15,607 nt of DNA. Source: JBBDYH01 sp040901795 (lineage in GTDB: Bacteria > Planctomycetota > Planctomycetia > Pirellulales > JALHPA01). The notes under the pieces were generated by a model, which did no database searches, was not told the origin of the DNA, and was given only the letters and a program-made list of their open reading frames with translations. This document shows, piece by piece, positions 1 through 7,008 of this stretch. Each line of letters starts with the position of its first letter. Position 1 is the stretch's first letter. The stretch is from NCBI GenBank assembly GCA_040901795.1, contig JBBDYH010000134.1:1-15607 (forward strand). Reading direction: 5' to 3'. A program made the position numbers and the translations under genes.

Positions 1-53
1 TGCGATATGTTTCATTCGCTACTCCAAACCGGTTTATCCCGGCGCTTTCCTAA

Positions 54-100
54 TTAGCACTAATGACAGAATTAGTGACGATTAGTGAAGATCAGTGTTC
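54..100. repeat. ATTAGTG short tandem and inverted repeat
   Basis: Three consecutive 10-bp units start with ATTAGTG or ATCAGTG (71-80, 81-90, 91-100). CACTAAT at 58-64 can also pair with ATTAGTG at 71-77, giving a 7-bp stem with a 6-base loop. The repeat lies just beyond the stop of the minus-strand DUF6807 gene. It is AT-rich and has no T-run, so it is not a convincing intrinsic terminator. The rest of bases 1-102 shows nothing else I can support. Confidence 0.5.
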
Positions 101-102
101 CT

Positions 103-1035
103 TTACCCTCGGTTCACTTGATATTGAATATGCCCGCCGGTCAGGCGTTTTAGTTGGAAGGCGGGACGCTGATTGAAATCCTTGGCAATCTCGTTGGCGA
201 GTTTGGGATCGGCAGCGGCGGAGTGAGCATGAAGCAGGTAGCGCAGGACTAGCGGCTTGTCGCGACGGATGACGTGTGAGCCAGTCCGGTTAAACGACGC
301 CCCCATCCAGCCGTCCTCGCGGACATGCCAGTGCGCCGGATGACCTGGATTGTCGCGGTGGTCAAAATACGTGATGCCTTCAATGATGGATTTCCTTGCT
401 CCGCCCTGAACCCTTATCGGTCCCGAGTAGTCCATCCATCGCGCAGGCTTACCGAAGATTTCGCGCTCGCCCAAAGCGCCTTCGCTACTGCGCAGCTCGC
501 CGCCCCCGAAGAACTTGGAAATGCTCTTGGCGACGCGGACCGCGAGGAAGCCGAAGTTCGTCTGACCCAATTCGAGCGACTCCGCGGTGGGCGTGAACGT
601 CGACTGTAGCTCAACCAGCGTCTCATCGTCGCCATGCGGCCGTACGGCTGCGACCAGTTCTTGGGTGAGCAACTCCTTGGGGTCATGGCCATCGTACCAG
701 CCAAGCGACACGGCCAAGATCGCTTCTTCGTTGCCGTCTTGATAGGTCAGCCATTGCTTCTGCCGGATGCGCGCCGTCGTATTGTCGCCCCAGAAGTTAA
801 TGCCCAACACTTTCTCGTGAGCAAACCAGATCGAGCGATGGTGATCGTGGTCGGGCGCCCCAGGATGACCGATCCGCGTCAGGATCGCTCCAGAAGGACC
901 GATGAGCGGGTAAAAGAAAGGCCGCGGATAGCCGGGCCCGAAGTGCCACCGCAGCCGCTCGACGCCATCGATCGTGAACGATGCCTGGTGGTCGGGTTGA
1001 GGGACGATCTGGCAATGAGGGAGGGACTTCGGCAT
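103..1035 (-). CDS. PmoA-like / DUF6807 family protein
   Basis: This 310-residue protein matches the family called PmoA or DUF6807, which is very common in planctomycetes. The family name refers to methane oxygenase, but there is no evidence here for methane oxidation and the biochemical role is unknown. Visible hallmarks are RPFFYPLIGPSG (residues 38-49) and the His-rich stretch APDHDHHRSIWFAH (60-73), followed by GINFWG. These are the strongly conserved core of the family; the clustered His residues suggest metal or sugar binding, which is inference. A second His-containing stretch, FDHRDNPGHPAHWHVREDGW, lies in the last third. No signal peptide or membrane segment is seen, so it is probably cytoplasmic. 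The length is normal for the family. The ATG lacks a strong ribosome binding site; it lies 30 bp after the stop of the preceding small gene, so the two may be co-transcribed. Confidence 0.85.
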   Translation of the reverse strand: MPKSLPHCQIVPQPDHQASFTIDGVERLRWHFGPGYPRPFFYPLIGPSGAILTRIGHPGAPDHDHHRSIWFAHEKVLGINFWGDNTTARIRQKQWLTYQDGNEEAILAVSLGWYDGHDPKELLTQELVAAVRPHGDDETLVELQSTFTPTAESLELGQTNFGFLAVRVAKSISKFFGGGELRSSEGALGEREIFGKPARWMDYSGPIRVQGGARKSIIEGITYFDHRDNPGHPAHWHVREDGWMGASFNRTGSHVIRRDKPLVLRYLLHAHSAAADPKLANEIAKDFNQRPAFQLKRLTGGHIQYQVNRG

Positions 1036-1065
1036 GATAATGCTGCTCGAGTCTTCCTCAACTGC

Positions 1066-1350
1066 TTATTCAATGGTGAACTTGAAGTCCCACACCGAGA
1101 TTGTATTCTCGTCTTCCTTGAAATGAAAATAGGCGGAGAATAAGTACGTTAGTTCTTCCGTTTGAAAGCCGTCACGGTAGACCATGCCCACGCGCCCAAA
1201 CTCGGGGTGATCGGCGGGTTGTCCGAAGGTTAACGGATCATCGCCAAGCTTCCGGTCCAGCAAGACCAAAAGCTTTTCGAACGCGGCAAACGATAACGAC
1301 TGCGGCAGCGAATCAAGTGCGCGATCCGAAACGTCGACGACGAAATTCAT
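1066..1350 (-). CDS. Small hypothetical protein, second gene of an overlapping pair
   Basis: I do not recognise this 94-residue protein. The frame opens 17 codons further upstream, but the ATG at 1350 is preceded at 6-base spacing by a perfect AGGAGG (1362-1357), which decides the start. The product begins MNFVVDVSDRAL and ends VWDFKFTIE. It has a predicted helix in the middle (AFEKLLVLLDRKL) and a strand-rich C-terminal half (GRVGMVYRDGF, LTYLFSAYFHFKEDENTISVW). Size and helix-then-strands order resemble RelE/ParE-type small toxins, but no diagnostic residues are visible, so that is a guess. It overlaps the upstream gene by 38 bp, which implies coupled translation. The next gene follows after 30 bp. 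Confidence 0.75.
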   Translation of the reverse strand: MNFVVDVSDRALDSLPQSLSFAAFEKLLVLLDRKLGDDPLTFGQPADHPEFGRVGMVYRDGFQTEELTYLFSAYFHFKEDENTISVWDFKFTIE

Positions 1351-1792
1351 CGGCCGCCTCCTGAAGCGGTTTGAATTTGCCCTCGATAGCCGCCGTCGCA
1401 ACCTCTATTAGCCCCTGACGGTCAAAGTCCTCCATACGTGCGATCGTGAAGTACTCGCGCAACGTTGCCGAGCGACCGACGTGGATACCGGCCGTTTCCC
1501 ACGCATCAACCGTGCCGATAAGAGGTCGGGTCGAAATCAACCAGGTTTCCCAGTGAGTTAAGAGCGAATCGGCGGCTTCCGGCAAGACCGCTAAGAGCTT
1601 CGATGGCTCGCCGTTTAGGACCAACTGGTGCTTGCGCTGCAAAATCCGTTCGAATATCGAGATACCCAGTCCGACGGTGTCCTCCACCTTCCGCCGCTCC
1701 GCGGGTTCGGTCGTCGGCTCGGAATTGGCCACCGCGCTCACCTGGTTTTGATACAGGTCCAATTGGTCCTTTAAGAAGTCGGAGGCGTTCAT
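1313..1792 (-). CDS. Hypothetical mostly helical protein, first gene of an overlapping pair
   Basis: This 159-residue protein is not one I recognise. It starts MNASDFLKDQLDLYQNQVSA and appears largely helical, with a charged linker (SEPTTEPAERRK, about residues 24-35), a central GLGISIFERILQRKHQL segment, a Trp-rich segment (HWETWLISTRPL), and a basic tail ending EFRRRRFGSRT. There is no signal peptide or membrane span, so it is probably cytoplasmic. Its last 38 bp overlap the start of the next gene, which has its own strong ribosome binding site inside this gene. This arrangement is seen in toxin-antitoxin operons and other two-gene modules; if the pair is one, this would be the partner or regulator. 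That role is inferred only from the layout. The start is the first ATG of the frame. Confidence 0.7.
   Translation of the reverse strand: MNASDFLKDQLDLYQNQVSAVANSEPTTEPAERRKVEDTVGLGISIFERILQRKHQLVLNGEPSKLLAVLPEAADSLLTHWETWLISTRPLIGTVDAWETAGIHVGRSATLREYFTIARMEDFDRQGLIEVATAAIEGKFKPLQEAADEFRRRRFGSRT
1357..1362 (-). promoter_or_regulatory. Strong Shine-Dalgarno AGGAGG
   Basis: On the minus strand the sequence reads AGGAGG, six bases, then ATG at 1350. It lies inside the end of the upstream gene and shows that the small downstream gene starts at 1350 rather than at an upstream ATG at 1401. Confidence 0.75.
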
Positions 1793-1879
1793 GGCTTTAC
1801 CCGCGGTAGAGGTCGAGATACGCGCAATTCTACCGTATGGATCGACCGTAGGTTAGCTTTCCAAGGTCGATCTACATTT

Positions 1880-1901
1880 CGACGGCCTTAGAAGGCCGTC
1901 G
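1880..1901. repeat. Perfect palindromic hairpin (CGACGGCCTT)
   Basis: CGACGGCCTT (1880-1889), a 2-base centre and AAGGCCGTCG (1892-1901) form perfect 10-bp arms. It lies 10 bp beyond the stop of the minus-strand carbamoyltransferase gene, so it could end or protect that transcript. No T-run follows on the minus strand, so it is not a classic intrinsic terminator. I think it is a dispersed palindromic repeat placed at a gene end. Confidence 0.65.
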
Positions 1902-1911
1902 TACGTGCAAT

Positions 1912-3657
1912 TCAGCTACCGGCCGCATCCGGCTTCGTGCACACAAACGATCCAATCACCAGCGCATCCATCTTCGTGCGATTAAAACAATCGATCGCCT
2001 CAGACGGCTGGCAGACGATCGGTTCGTTCTCGTTGAAGCTGGTGTTCAGCAGCACCGGAATACCCGTGCGGCGGCCGAATTCGCTGATCAGATCGTAGTA
2101 CAGCGGGTTCTCATTGCGGCTGACCGATTGCAACCGCCCGGTGTTATCGACGTGGTTCACCGCCACCAGCCGCGCGCGCCACTCGGGACGGATTTTGTAG
2201 ACATGCAGCATAAACGGCGACGGGTGCGTGTGCTCAAAGATCTCCGGCTGCCGCTCGACAAGTACGCTCGGTGCGAACGGCCGGAACGATTCGCGGCGCT
2301 TGATCCGCGCGTTGAGCACGTCCTTCATGTTGGGCAGTCCAGGATGGACGACGATCGAGCGGTTGCCCAATGCACGCGGACCCCATTCCATGCGTTCCTG
2401 GAACCAGCCCACCACGTTCCCTTTGCAGATCTCGTCCACGGTAGCTTTGAGCAAGCCCTCGCGTTCGAAGCGGCGATACTTGACGCCGGCCCGATCGAGC
2501 TCGGCCTGAATCTGCTCATCGCTGAACTCGGGACCAAGATACGCATTCTCCATCACGTACCGGCGGCCTTCGCGCAGCAAGGCATTGCTGCAATACAACG
2601 CCGCGCCCAGCGCCAGCCCATCGTCGCCCGCGGCCGGCTGAATGCAGGTCTCGCGGAACGGCGTCGTGTCGAAGATCTTGCCATTCGCGACGCTGTTGAG
2701 CACGCAGCCGCCGGCCATCACCAGCCGTTCGTCGGGCACTTGCTTGTGCAGCACGTTGAGCAGGTGCAAATAAGCCTTCTCAAACACGCGCTGCAAGCCG
2801 AACGCCATGTCCTGGTCGCGCTTGGTGAGCTCGGCCTTGGGCGCACGCGGCTCGCCGAACAGCTTGACCATCGTATCTGAGTAATGCCGCTGCACGACCA
2901 TCTGCCCGCGGTCGTCGATGGTAATGCCTTGATTGGCGCCGAATGGCACAAAGTAATCGAAGTTCAGCTTGAACCCCGTCTCATTCGGCAACACCATTTC
3001 GTCGAACCGCTCGCGGTACGTGTCTTCGCCCAGCGGCGCCAGCCCCATCACTTTCCCCTCGTCGCCGTAATCCCGGTAACCGAGAAACTCGCAGATCATC
3101 GTGTACAACGAACCCAGCGAGTGGGGCACGTAAATCCGCTGCTGGATATCGATCTGGTCCCCTTCACAGGCGGCCAGCATACATGTGACAAAGTCCCCGG
3201 AGCCGTCGATCGTAATGCCCGCCGCGCGCTCCCAGGGAGAAATGAAGTAGGCGCTCGCCATGTGCGCGAGGTGGTGCTCGATGTTCCACTGTCGGAACTT
3301 GAGCGTCGCCGGGTCGGCATCGCAGGCCGCGGCAATCATGCTCTTGACGTCGTCGAGCTGGCTGCGGGCGCCGCGAATCTTGAGCAGGTTCAACAGCCGC
3401 GACGGGTTCTTGAGAACGTACTTGACCTTCTTGGCCCGGTTCGCCGCCGAATCGCGGCCGATGGCGATATGGTCGAGCTCCGTGATCTTCAGGCCTGCCA
3501 TCTCCAGACACTTGCGAATAGCCAGAGCCGGGAAGCCGGCAAAGTACTTCACGCGGTTCAGTCGCTCTTCGGCGATCGCCGCGACCGTCTTGCCGTCGAC
3601 CACAATCGCCGCCGAAGCGCCGGCATGAAAAGCGTTGATGCCCAGAATCGTGCTCAT
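1912..3657 (-). CDS. Carbamoyltransferase (NodU/CmcH/TobZ family)
   Basis: This 581-residue protein is a full-length member of the family that transfers a carbamoyl group from carbamoyl phosphate, through a carbamoyl-adenylate, to a hydroxyl group of a sugar, antibiotic or other small molecule. The Kae1-like N-terminal domain starts MSTILGINAFHAGASAAIV and carries EERLNRVK (30-37), the metal-ligand type motif EHHLAH (127-132), IDGSGDF (150-156), GGCVLNSVANGK (316-327) and AAGDDGLALGAA (342-353). The C-terminal domain has ERMEWGPRALGNRS (421-434), RESFRPFAPSVL (455-466) and LLNTSFNENEPIV (536-548). All key family motifs are present, so it should be active. The acceptor cannot be told from the sequence: no glycosyltransferase or biosynthetic gene lies nearby. 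The start matches the conserved N-terminus although no clear ribosome binding site precedes it. Confidence 0.95.
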   Translation of the reverse strand: MSTILGINAFHAGASAAIVVDGKTVAAIAEERLNRVKYFAGFPALAIRKCLEMAGLKITELDHIAIGRDSAANRAKKVKYVLKNPSRLLNLLKIRGARSQLDDVKSMIAAACDADPATLKFRQWNIEHHLAHMASAYFISPWERAAGITIDGSGDFVTCMLAACEGDQIDIQQRIYVPHSLGSLYTMICEFLGYRDYGDEGKVMGLAPLGEDTYRERFDEMVLPNETGFKLNFDYFVPFGANQGITIDDRGQMVVQRHYSDTMVKLFGEPRAPKAELTKRDQDMAFGLQRVFEKAYLHLLNVLHKQVPDERLVMAGGCVLNSVANGKIFDTTPFRETCIQPAAGDDGLALGAALYCSNALLREGRRYVMENAYLGPEFSDEQIQAELDRAGVKYRRFEREGLLKATVDEICKGNVVGWFQERMEWGPRALGNRSIVVHPGLPNMKDVLNARIKRRESFRPFAPSVLVERQPEIFEHTHPSPFMLHVYKIRPEWRARLVAVNHVDNTGRLQSVSRNENPLYYDLISEFGRRTGIPVLLNTSFNENEPIVCQPSEAIDCFNRTKMDALVIGSFVCTKPDAAGS

Positions 3658-3812
3658 AGAGAGTATTTCAGGTTGGAAAACGCCAACGCTCGGAAGGCAC
3701 CGCAGAACGGAAATTGCGACCTCGAACCGCGCACCTCAAGCACCGACTGAAAAGGCGGCCGGGGCGGTCCTTTATACAGGCCCGTTGGCGTCGAGAGAGA
3801 GGTAATCCCTCT

Positions 3813-3821
3813 AGTATAACA
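3813..3821 (-). promoter_or_regulatory. Extended -10 promoter candidate for carbamoyltransferase
   Basis: The minus strand reads TGTTATACT, i.e. a TG-n extended -10 followed by TATACT, one base from the TATAAT consensus. The matching -35 (around 3836-3841) is weak, which extended -10 promoters tolerate. Transcription from here would give a leader of roughly 150 bases before the ATG at 3657. Confidence 0.4.
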
Positions 3822-3985
3822 TAGCCGTAAAGGCCGCCGAAGGACCGGGTTAGTGCAAATGGCCCTGTCGTTGTCTGCGTCATGCTGGAATTCGAGCCCA
3901 TCGTGCGGCCCCCAATGCCCCATCCCTCACTACCGACGACTGCATCCCCCGCCGCATGATGTTTTGGTCCCTGGCGAAGGTGGGA

Positions 3986-4053
3986 ACCACGAAGAACACG
4001 AAGTACACGAAGAACAACGAGGCTCCCTTCGTGCTCTTCAAAGCCTTCGTGGT
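3986..4053. repeat. CACGAAGAA 9-bp periodic imperfect palindrome
   Basis: The left half consists of 9-bp units (ACCACGAAG, AACACGAAG, TACACGAAG, then a degenerate AACAACGAG). The right half, from CTTCGTGCTCTTC to CCTTCGTGGT, is an imperfect reverse complement, with the terminal ACCACGAAG/CTTCGTGGT pairing perfectly. In one frame it would spell a HEEHEVHEE-type peptide, which I recall as a common false translation of dispersed repeats in planctomycete-like genomes. This is a noncoding interspersed repeat. Confidence 0.7.
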
Positions 4054-4130
4054 GATAATCACTTCTCAGCCGCGCGGACAGTAACCACGTGCCCCTGGGT
4101 CATCCACTGCCGCCTTCGCCCGCCACTCGC

Positions 4131-4155
4131 CTCCGCCCCGCTTGCCGGGGTGGAG
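4131..4155. repeat. GC-rich stem-loop
   Basis: CTCCGCCCCG (4131-4140), loop CTTGC, and CGGGGTGGAG (4146-4155) pair over 10 bp with one G-T type mismatch. It lies in the middle of the divergent gap, away from both genes, and has no T-run. Confidence 0.45.
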
Positions 4156-4518
4156 CGATGTTTCCAAACCAGACCTGTTACCCGCTGCGTCTCTCGGCCA
4201 CCGTCCGCCTCGTGCGGGTGGAGCCGTGTTTACAGCCGTTGGCCCCGTCGCCGGACAATCGACCGGAAGTTCAACCAGTGCCAATCGCTGAAGCCGATTC
4301 GCATCGGAGAACATGCAAATGATGAGAAAAGGCCACGCCGCGGCGCTGGCGAGACCGGCCGATATCGCCCCTATTTGTCACTAAACTTAGCGATCGGATC
4401 ATGGAATTCCGAAGGAAATGTCTTTTCCGTATCGGCCCCAGAAGTGTTGCATCCCCCCGGCATCCAATTAGCCTCAAAAGATAGGGCCCAACTTGGCGAT
4501 TCTTGCAGGCCCCGGCTT

Positions 4519-4522
4519 GAGG
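4519..4522 (+). promoter_or_regulatory. GAGG ribosome binding site deciding start at 4531
   Basis: GAGG stands 8 bases before the ATG at 4531. That ATG puts the LEDR motif at residues 20-23, the usual distance from the N-terminus, and avoids translating the intergenic repeats further upstream. Confidence 0.55.
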
Positions 4523-4530
4523 CAAGTGGA

Positions 4531-6663
4531 ATGAGAAGAGAATTAGGTGCACATGCTCGGCGCTTGAACCGTTTCGCGTTCGAGCGTTTGGAAGACCGCA
4601 AGCTGTTGGCCGTTACCGGCCTGGGCGGTGATTTGCTGGTCAACACCTTTACCGCGGGGCCGCAATCGACCGCCGAAGGGGGCACGGCCATTGCGCTCTC
4701 GGGCAGCGGCGACGGCGTTGTTGTGTTCGAGGGACGCGGGGCAGGGGATCGCGATGGAGTTTTCGCGCGCCGAATCTCGGCGGCGGGTGTGCCGCTGGGC
4801 GCCGACTTCCGCATCAACGAGACCACTCAGGAACGTCAAGGGGACGCCAGCATTGCGATGCGCGGCGACGGCAGCTTCGTGGTCGTCTGGGCGGGGCGCG
4901 GGCGCGGCGACCAGGACGGCGTTTTTCTGCGATTGTATGCCGCAAACGGCACTCCGCTGACGGGCGAGATCCTCGTCAATCAAACCACCGCTGGTAAGCA
5001 GGGCAAGCCGGCCGTCGAGATTGCGCCGGACGGATCGATCGTGGTCGCCTGGGAAGGCAGCGGCGGCGGCGACTTTGCTGGGGTCTTTGTCCGCCGCTTT
5101 ACTGCGAGCGGGGCCGCAATTGGCCCGGAGACGCTCGCGAACGATCCCTCGCCGTTGCGACAAAGCGATCCGACCATTGCGGTTCAAGTGGATGGCAGCT
5201 TTCTGGTGGCCTGGACCAACCGCGGCGTGGATGGATCGGGCTACGACATCGTGGCGCGCCGCTTCGACGCGGCGGGCCGGCCGGCCAGCCCGCAGTTCGC
5301 GGTCAATTCCAACCGCGCTGGCGACCAGGTGGCGCCCGATGTCGCGCCGCTGGCCAATGGCGCGTACGATGTGGTTTGGAGCAGTATCGGCGCGAACGAC
5401 GTAGGTTGGGACGTTAAGCAAACACGCGCTTCCGCCGCGGGACAAACTGGCGCGGAACAGCGGGTCCATGTTTCGGCGCAAGGCGACCAACGGCAGCCAA
5501 AGATCGCGGCCGCGGCGGACGGGTCGACGATTGTCGCCTGGACCAGTGCCGCGCCGAATGGGGCTGGCCGTGAAGTTGTGGCCCGCGAGTTCGCGGCAAG
5601 CAGCGCTGCGGTTCAAGCCGAATTCGCCGTGCCCGCCGCGGCCCAGGGCTTTGCCTCGGGCCATCAGCACTCGCCGTCGCTCGCTATCGGGCCGCAAGGC
5701 GCCGCGATCGCTTGGACCGGACACGGCCGACAGGACCGGCATGGAGTTTACGTGCGCGGGTTCGACGTCGATGGCGTCGCGGCAAATCGCCCGCCCGATC
5801 TCGCTCCTATCCCGAATCAGACCGTTGTCGCCGGCACGGAGCTGACACTTACCGCCACGGCGACCGATCCGGACGGCGACCGGCTGACGTTCTCGCTCGA
5901 TCCGGAGTCGGCGGCCCTGCTACCGGGCGCCACGATTAACCCGCAAACCGGCGTTTTCACCTGGACGCCGCCGGCGACGCAAATGCCCGGTCCGGTCACG
6001 GTTCGAATTCTCGTCACCGACGACGGCGAGCCGCCACTGGCGGATAGCGAGACATTTATTATTACTGTCACTGCTCCCGCGCAGAATCAGGCGCCCAACC
6101 TGTTACCCATCGCCGATCGGTCGGTGGCCGAAGGTTCGGAGATGCGGTTTACCGCACTGGCGACCGACCCGGACCAGAATCAGCTAACGTTCGCGATCGA
6201 TCCGGAGACTGCGCTGCCGGGAGCCACGATCGACCCCATGACGGGCGAATTCCGCTGGACGCCGACCGAGGACCAGGGGCCGGGTGAGTTCGACGTGCGA
6301 ATCCTGGTGATCGACAACGGGACGCCGGCGCTGGCCGATAGCGAAACATTCAAGATCACAGTGACGGAGGTCAACCGGGCGCCGGCTTTGACGAAGCCGA
6401 TGGACGTCGTCGTGCAACAGGGGGCGCAACTCGGCTTTACGGCATCGGCCACGGACCTGGACGTGCCCGCCAACTTGCTGCGGTTCTCGATCGACCCTGA
6501 CTCGGTGCAGCTGGGGATGACGCTCGACGCGGTGACCGGGCAGTTTCTATGGGCCGTGCCGGCGACGCAACAGCCGGGCGACTACGAGATCCGCCTGTTG
6601 GTGGTGGACGACGCTGACCCCGCGCTAGCCGACTCGGAAGTATTCCGCGTGACGGTGGAGTGA
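4531..6663 (+). CDS. LEPR-XLL-type surface protein with seven-fold repeat and three Ig-like domains
   Basis: This 710-residue protein is probably exported or surface-bound. The N-terminus is basic and carries FERLEDRKLLAV (17-28), the planctomycete LEPR-XLL-type motif found near the start of many large surface proteins. Residues 38-418 hold seven repeats of about 54 residues, starting near 38, 96, 150, 204, 259, 313 and 368. The pattern is N-x-T ... Q-x-x-P-x-I ... DGSFVVVW ... G-V-F-x-RRF ... G. Seven copies fit a seven-bladed beta-propeller (inference). Residues 419-710 form three putative Ig/cadherin-like (He_PIG) domains, each with GATI(N/D)P-TG-F-W and, near the end, LADSE-F. There is no C-terminal anchor, dockerin or PEP-CTERM segment. 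The frame opens upstream of 3853, but the ATG at 4531 has a ribosome binding site and places the motif correctly. It is not closely linked to the next gene (345 bp). The ligand is unknown. Confidence 0.85.
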   Translation: MRRELGAHARRLNRFAFERLEDRKLLAVTGLGGDLLVNTFTAGPQSTAEGGTAIALSGSGDGVVVFEGRGAGDRDGVFARRISAAGVPLGADFRINETTQERQGDASIAMRGDGSFVVVWAGRGRGDQDGVFLRLYAANGTPLTGEILVNQTTAGKQGKPAVEIAPDGSIVVAWEGSGGGDFAGVFVRRFTASGAAIGPETLANDPSPLRQSDPTIAVQVDGSFLVAWTNRGVDGSGYDIVARRFDAAGRPASPQFAVNSNRAGDQVAPDVAPLANGAYDVVWSSIGANDVGWDVKQTRASAAGQTGAEQRVHVSAQGDQRQPKIAAAADGSTIVAWTSAAPNGAGREVVAREFAASSAAVQAEFAVPAAAQGFASGHQHSPSLAIGPQGAAIAWTGHGRQDRHGVYVRGFDVDGVAANRPPDLAPIPNQTVVAGTELTLTATATDPDGDRLTFSLDPESAALLPGATINPQTGVFTWTPPATQMPGPVTVRILVTDDGEPPLADSETFIITVTAPAQNQAPNLLPIADRSVAEGSEMRFTALATDPDQNQLTFAIDPETALPGATIDPMTGEFRWTPTEDQGPGEFDVRILVIDNGTPALADSETFKITVTEVNRAPALTKPMDVVVQQGAQLGFTASATDLDVPANLLRFSIDPDSVQLGMTLDAVTGQFLWAVPATQQPGDYEIRLLVVDDADPALADSEVFRVTVE

Positions 6664-6680
6664 GAATTCGGCCCAATAGT

Positions 6681-6828
6681 GTAGCCGTCACGCTCCGCGT
6701 GACGAGCCGGGCTCATCACGCGGAGAGTTTGTGAATCAATGGCCAAAACACCCTCAAAACCGCACGTAAGTCCTTTCGTGTCGGTGGCCAAAATCGATTG
6801 ATTCACAAACTCGGAGCGTGATGGCTAC
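6681..6828. repeat. 57-bp REP-like palindrome, interrupted
   Basis: The parts at 6681-6725 and 6817-6828 join into a 57-bp palindrome. The two 28-bp arms start GTAGCC and end GGCTAC, match at 26 of 28 positions, and flank a single central G. Each arm contains its own small hairpin, e.g. CGTCACGC (6686-6693) with GCGTGACG (6697-6704). It stands 17 bp after the stop of the LEDR gene and may also affect transcript ending, though no T-run follows. Confidence 0.75.
6726..6811. mobile_element. 86-bp MITE-like element nested in a REP
   Basis: The element has perfect 15-bp terminal inverted repeats, AGTTTGTGAATCAAT (6726-6740) and ATTGATTCACAAACT (6797-6811). It is flanked by CGGAG on both sides (6721-6725 and 6812-6816), as expected for a 5-bp target duplication. 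Removing it with one CGGAG copy restores a nearly perfect palindrome. It also has an internal direct repeat TGGCCAAAA (6740-6748 and 6785-6793). It is too short to encode a transposase and would need one acting in trans. Confidence 0.7.
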
Positions 6829-6832
6829 CCAA

Positions 6833-6885
6833 TGTAGTAGGCACACTCCGTGTGCCGTCACCGCACACGGAGTGTTCGGCCTACA
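6833..6885. repeat. Palindromic repeat, GCACACTCCGTGTGC family
   Basis: A 23-base left arm (6833-6855, from TGTAGTAGG to GCACACTCCGTGTGC) pairs imperfectly with the right arm (6863-6885, ending CCTACA) around a 7-base loop. The core GCACACTCCGTGTGC is itself palindromic. A related copy lies inside the outer membrane protein gene at 9592-9643. Confidence 0.75.
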
Positions 6886-6900
6886 ATCGGCAGAATCCAT

Positions 6901-6929
6901 TTGCCCTGGTAATACGCAGCAACTAGAGT
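6901..6929 (+). promoter_or_regulatory. Weak sigma70-like promoter candidate
   Basis: TTGCCC (6901-6906), a 17-base spacer and TAGAGT (6924-6929) lie about 80 bases before the ATG at 7009. Both boxes match the consensus only partly, so this is a candidate only. Confidence 0.25.
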
Positions 6930-6993
6930 AAAAAACTAATATCGTCACAAACCAAAACGCTGTGCCGCATCACTGAATTCTATTAGACCGGTC

Positions 6994-6999
6994 AAGGAG
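6994..6999 (+). promoter_or_regulatory. Ribosome binding site AAGGAG
   Basis: AAGGAG stands 9 bases before the ATG at 7009 and supports that start. Confidence 0.7.
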
Positions 7000-7008
7000 T
7001 AAGCCACG

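Larger units (their letters stand above)
3658..4530. other. Divergent intergenic region, 873 bp
   Basis: This gap separates the minus-strand carbamoyltransferase from the plus-strand LEDR protein. It contains a candidate promoter for the carbamoyltransferase (3813-3821), a 9-bp-periodic palindromic repeat (3986-4053) and a GC-rich hairpin (4131-4155). The motif GGGTGGAGC(C/G)(A/G)TGTTT occurs twice, near 4148-4163 and 4215-4231. The frame of the downstream gene is open through most of this stretch, but the translation crosses the palindromic repeat and shows no domain, so I regard it as noncoding. Confidence 0.7.
6664..7008. other. Repeat-rich intergenic region, 345 bp
   Basis: This gap contains a REP-like palindrome split by a short inverted-repeat element (6681-6828), a second palindromic repeat (6833-6885), a possible promoter (6901-6929) and the ribosome binding site of the next gene. 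I see no gene in it. Confidence 0.8.

Noticed and set aside
54..100. CRISPR-like array from short tandem units
   Set aside because: The units are only 10 bp, directly adjacent and without spacers.
2128..2880. 250-codon open frame on the plus strand
   Set aside because: It is antisense to the well-supported carbamoyltransferase; composition is His/Arg-rich as expected for a shadow frame.
3853..4530. N-terminal extension of the LEDR protein (frame open 226 codons upstream of 4531)
   Set aside because: It runs through the palindromic repeat at 3986-4053 and shows no domain, while 4531 has a ribosome binding site and the proper distance to the LEDR motif.
4543..5742. 399-codon open frame on the minus strand
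   Set aside because: It lies antisense to the repeat-rich LEDR gene, is Arg-rich and domain-free, and is a shadow of the high-GC coding sequence.
6681..6704. Intrinsic terminator of the first LEDR gene
   Set aside because: The hairpin is strong but no T-run follows; it is better explained as part of the dispersed palindrome.
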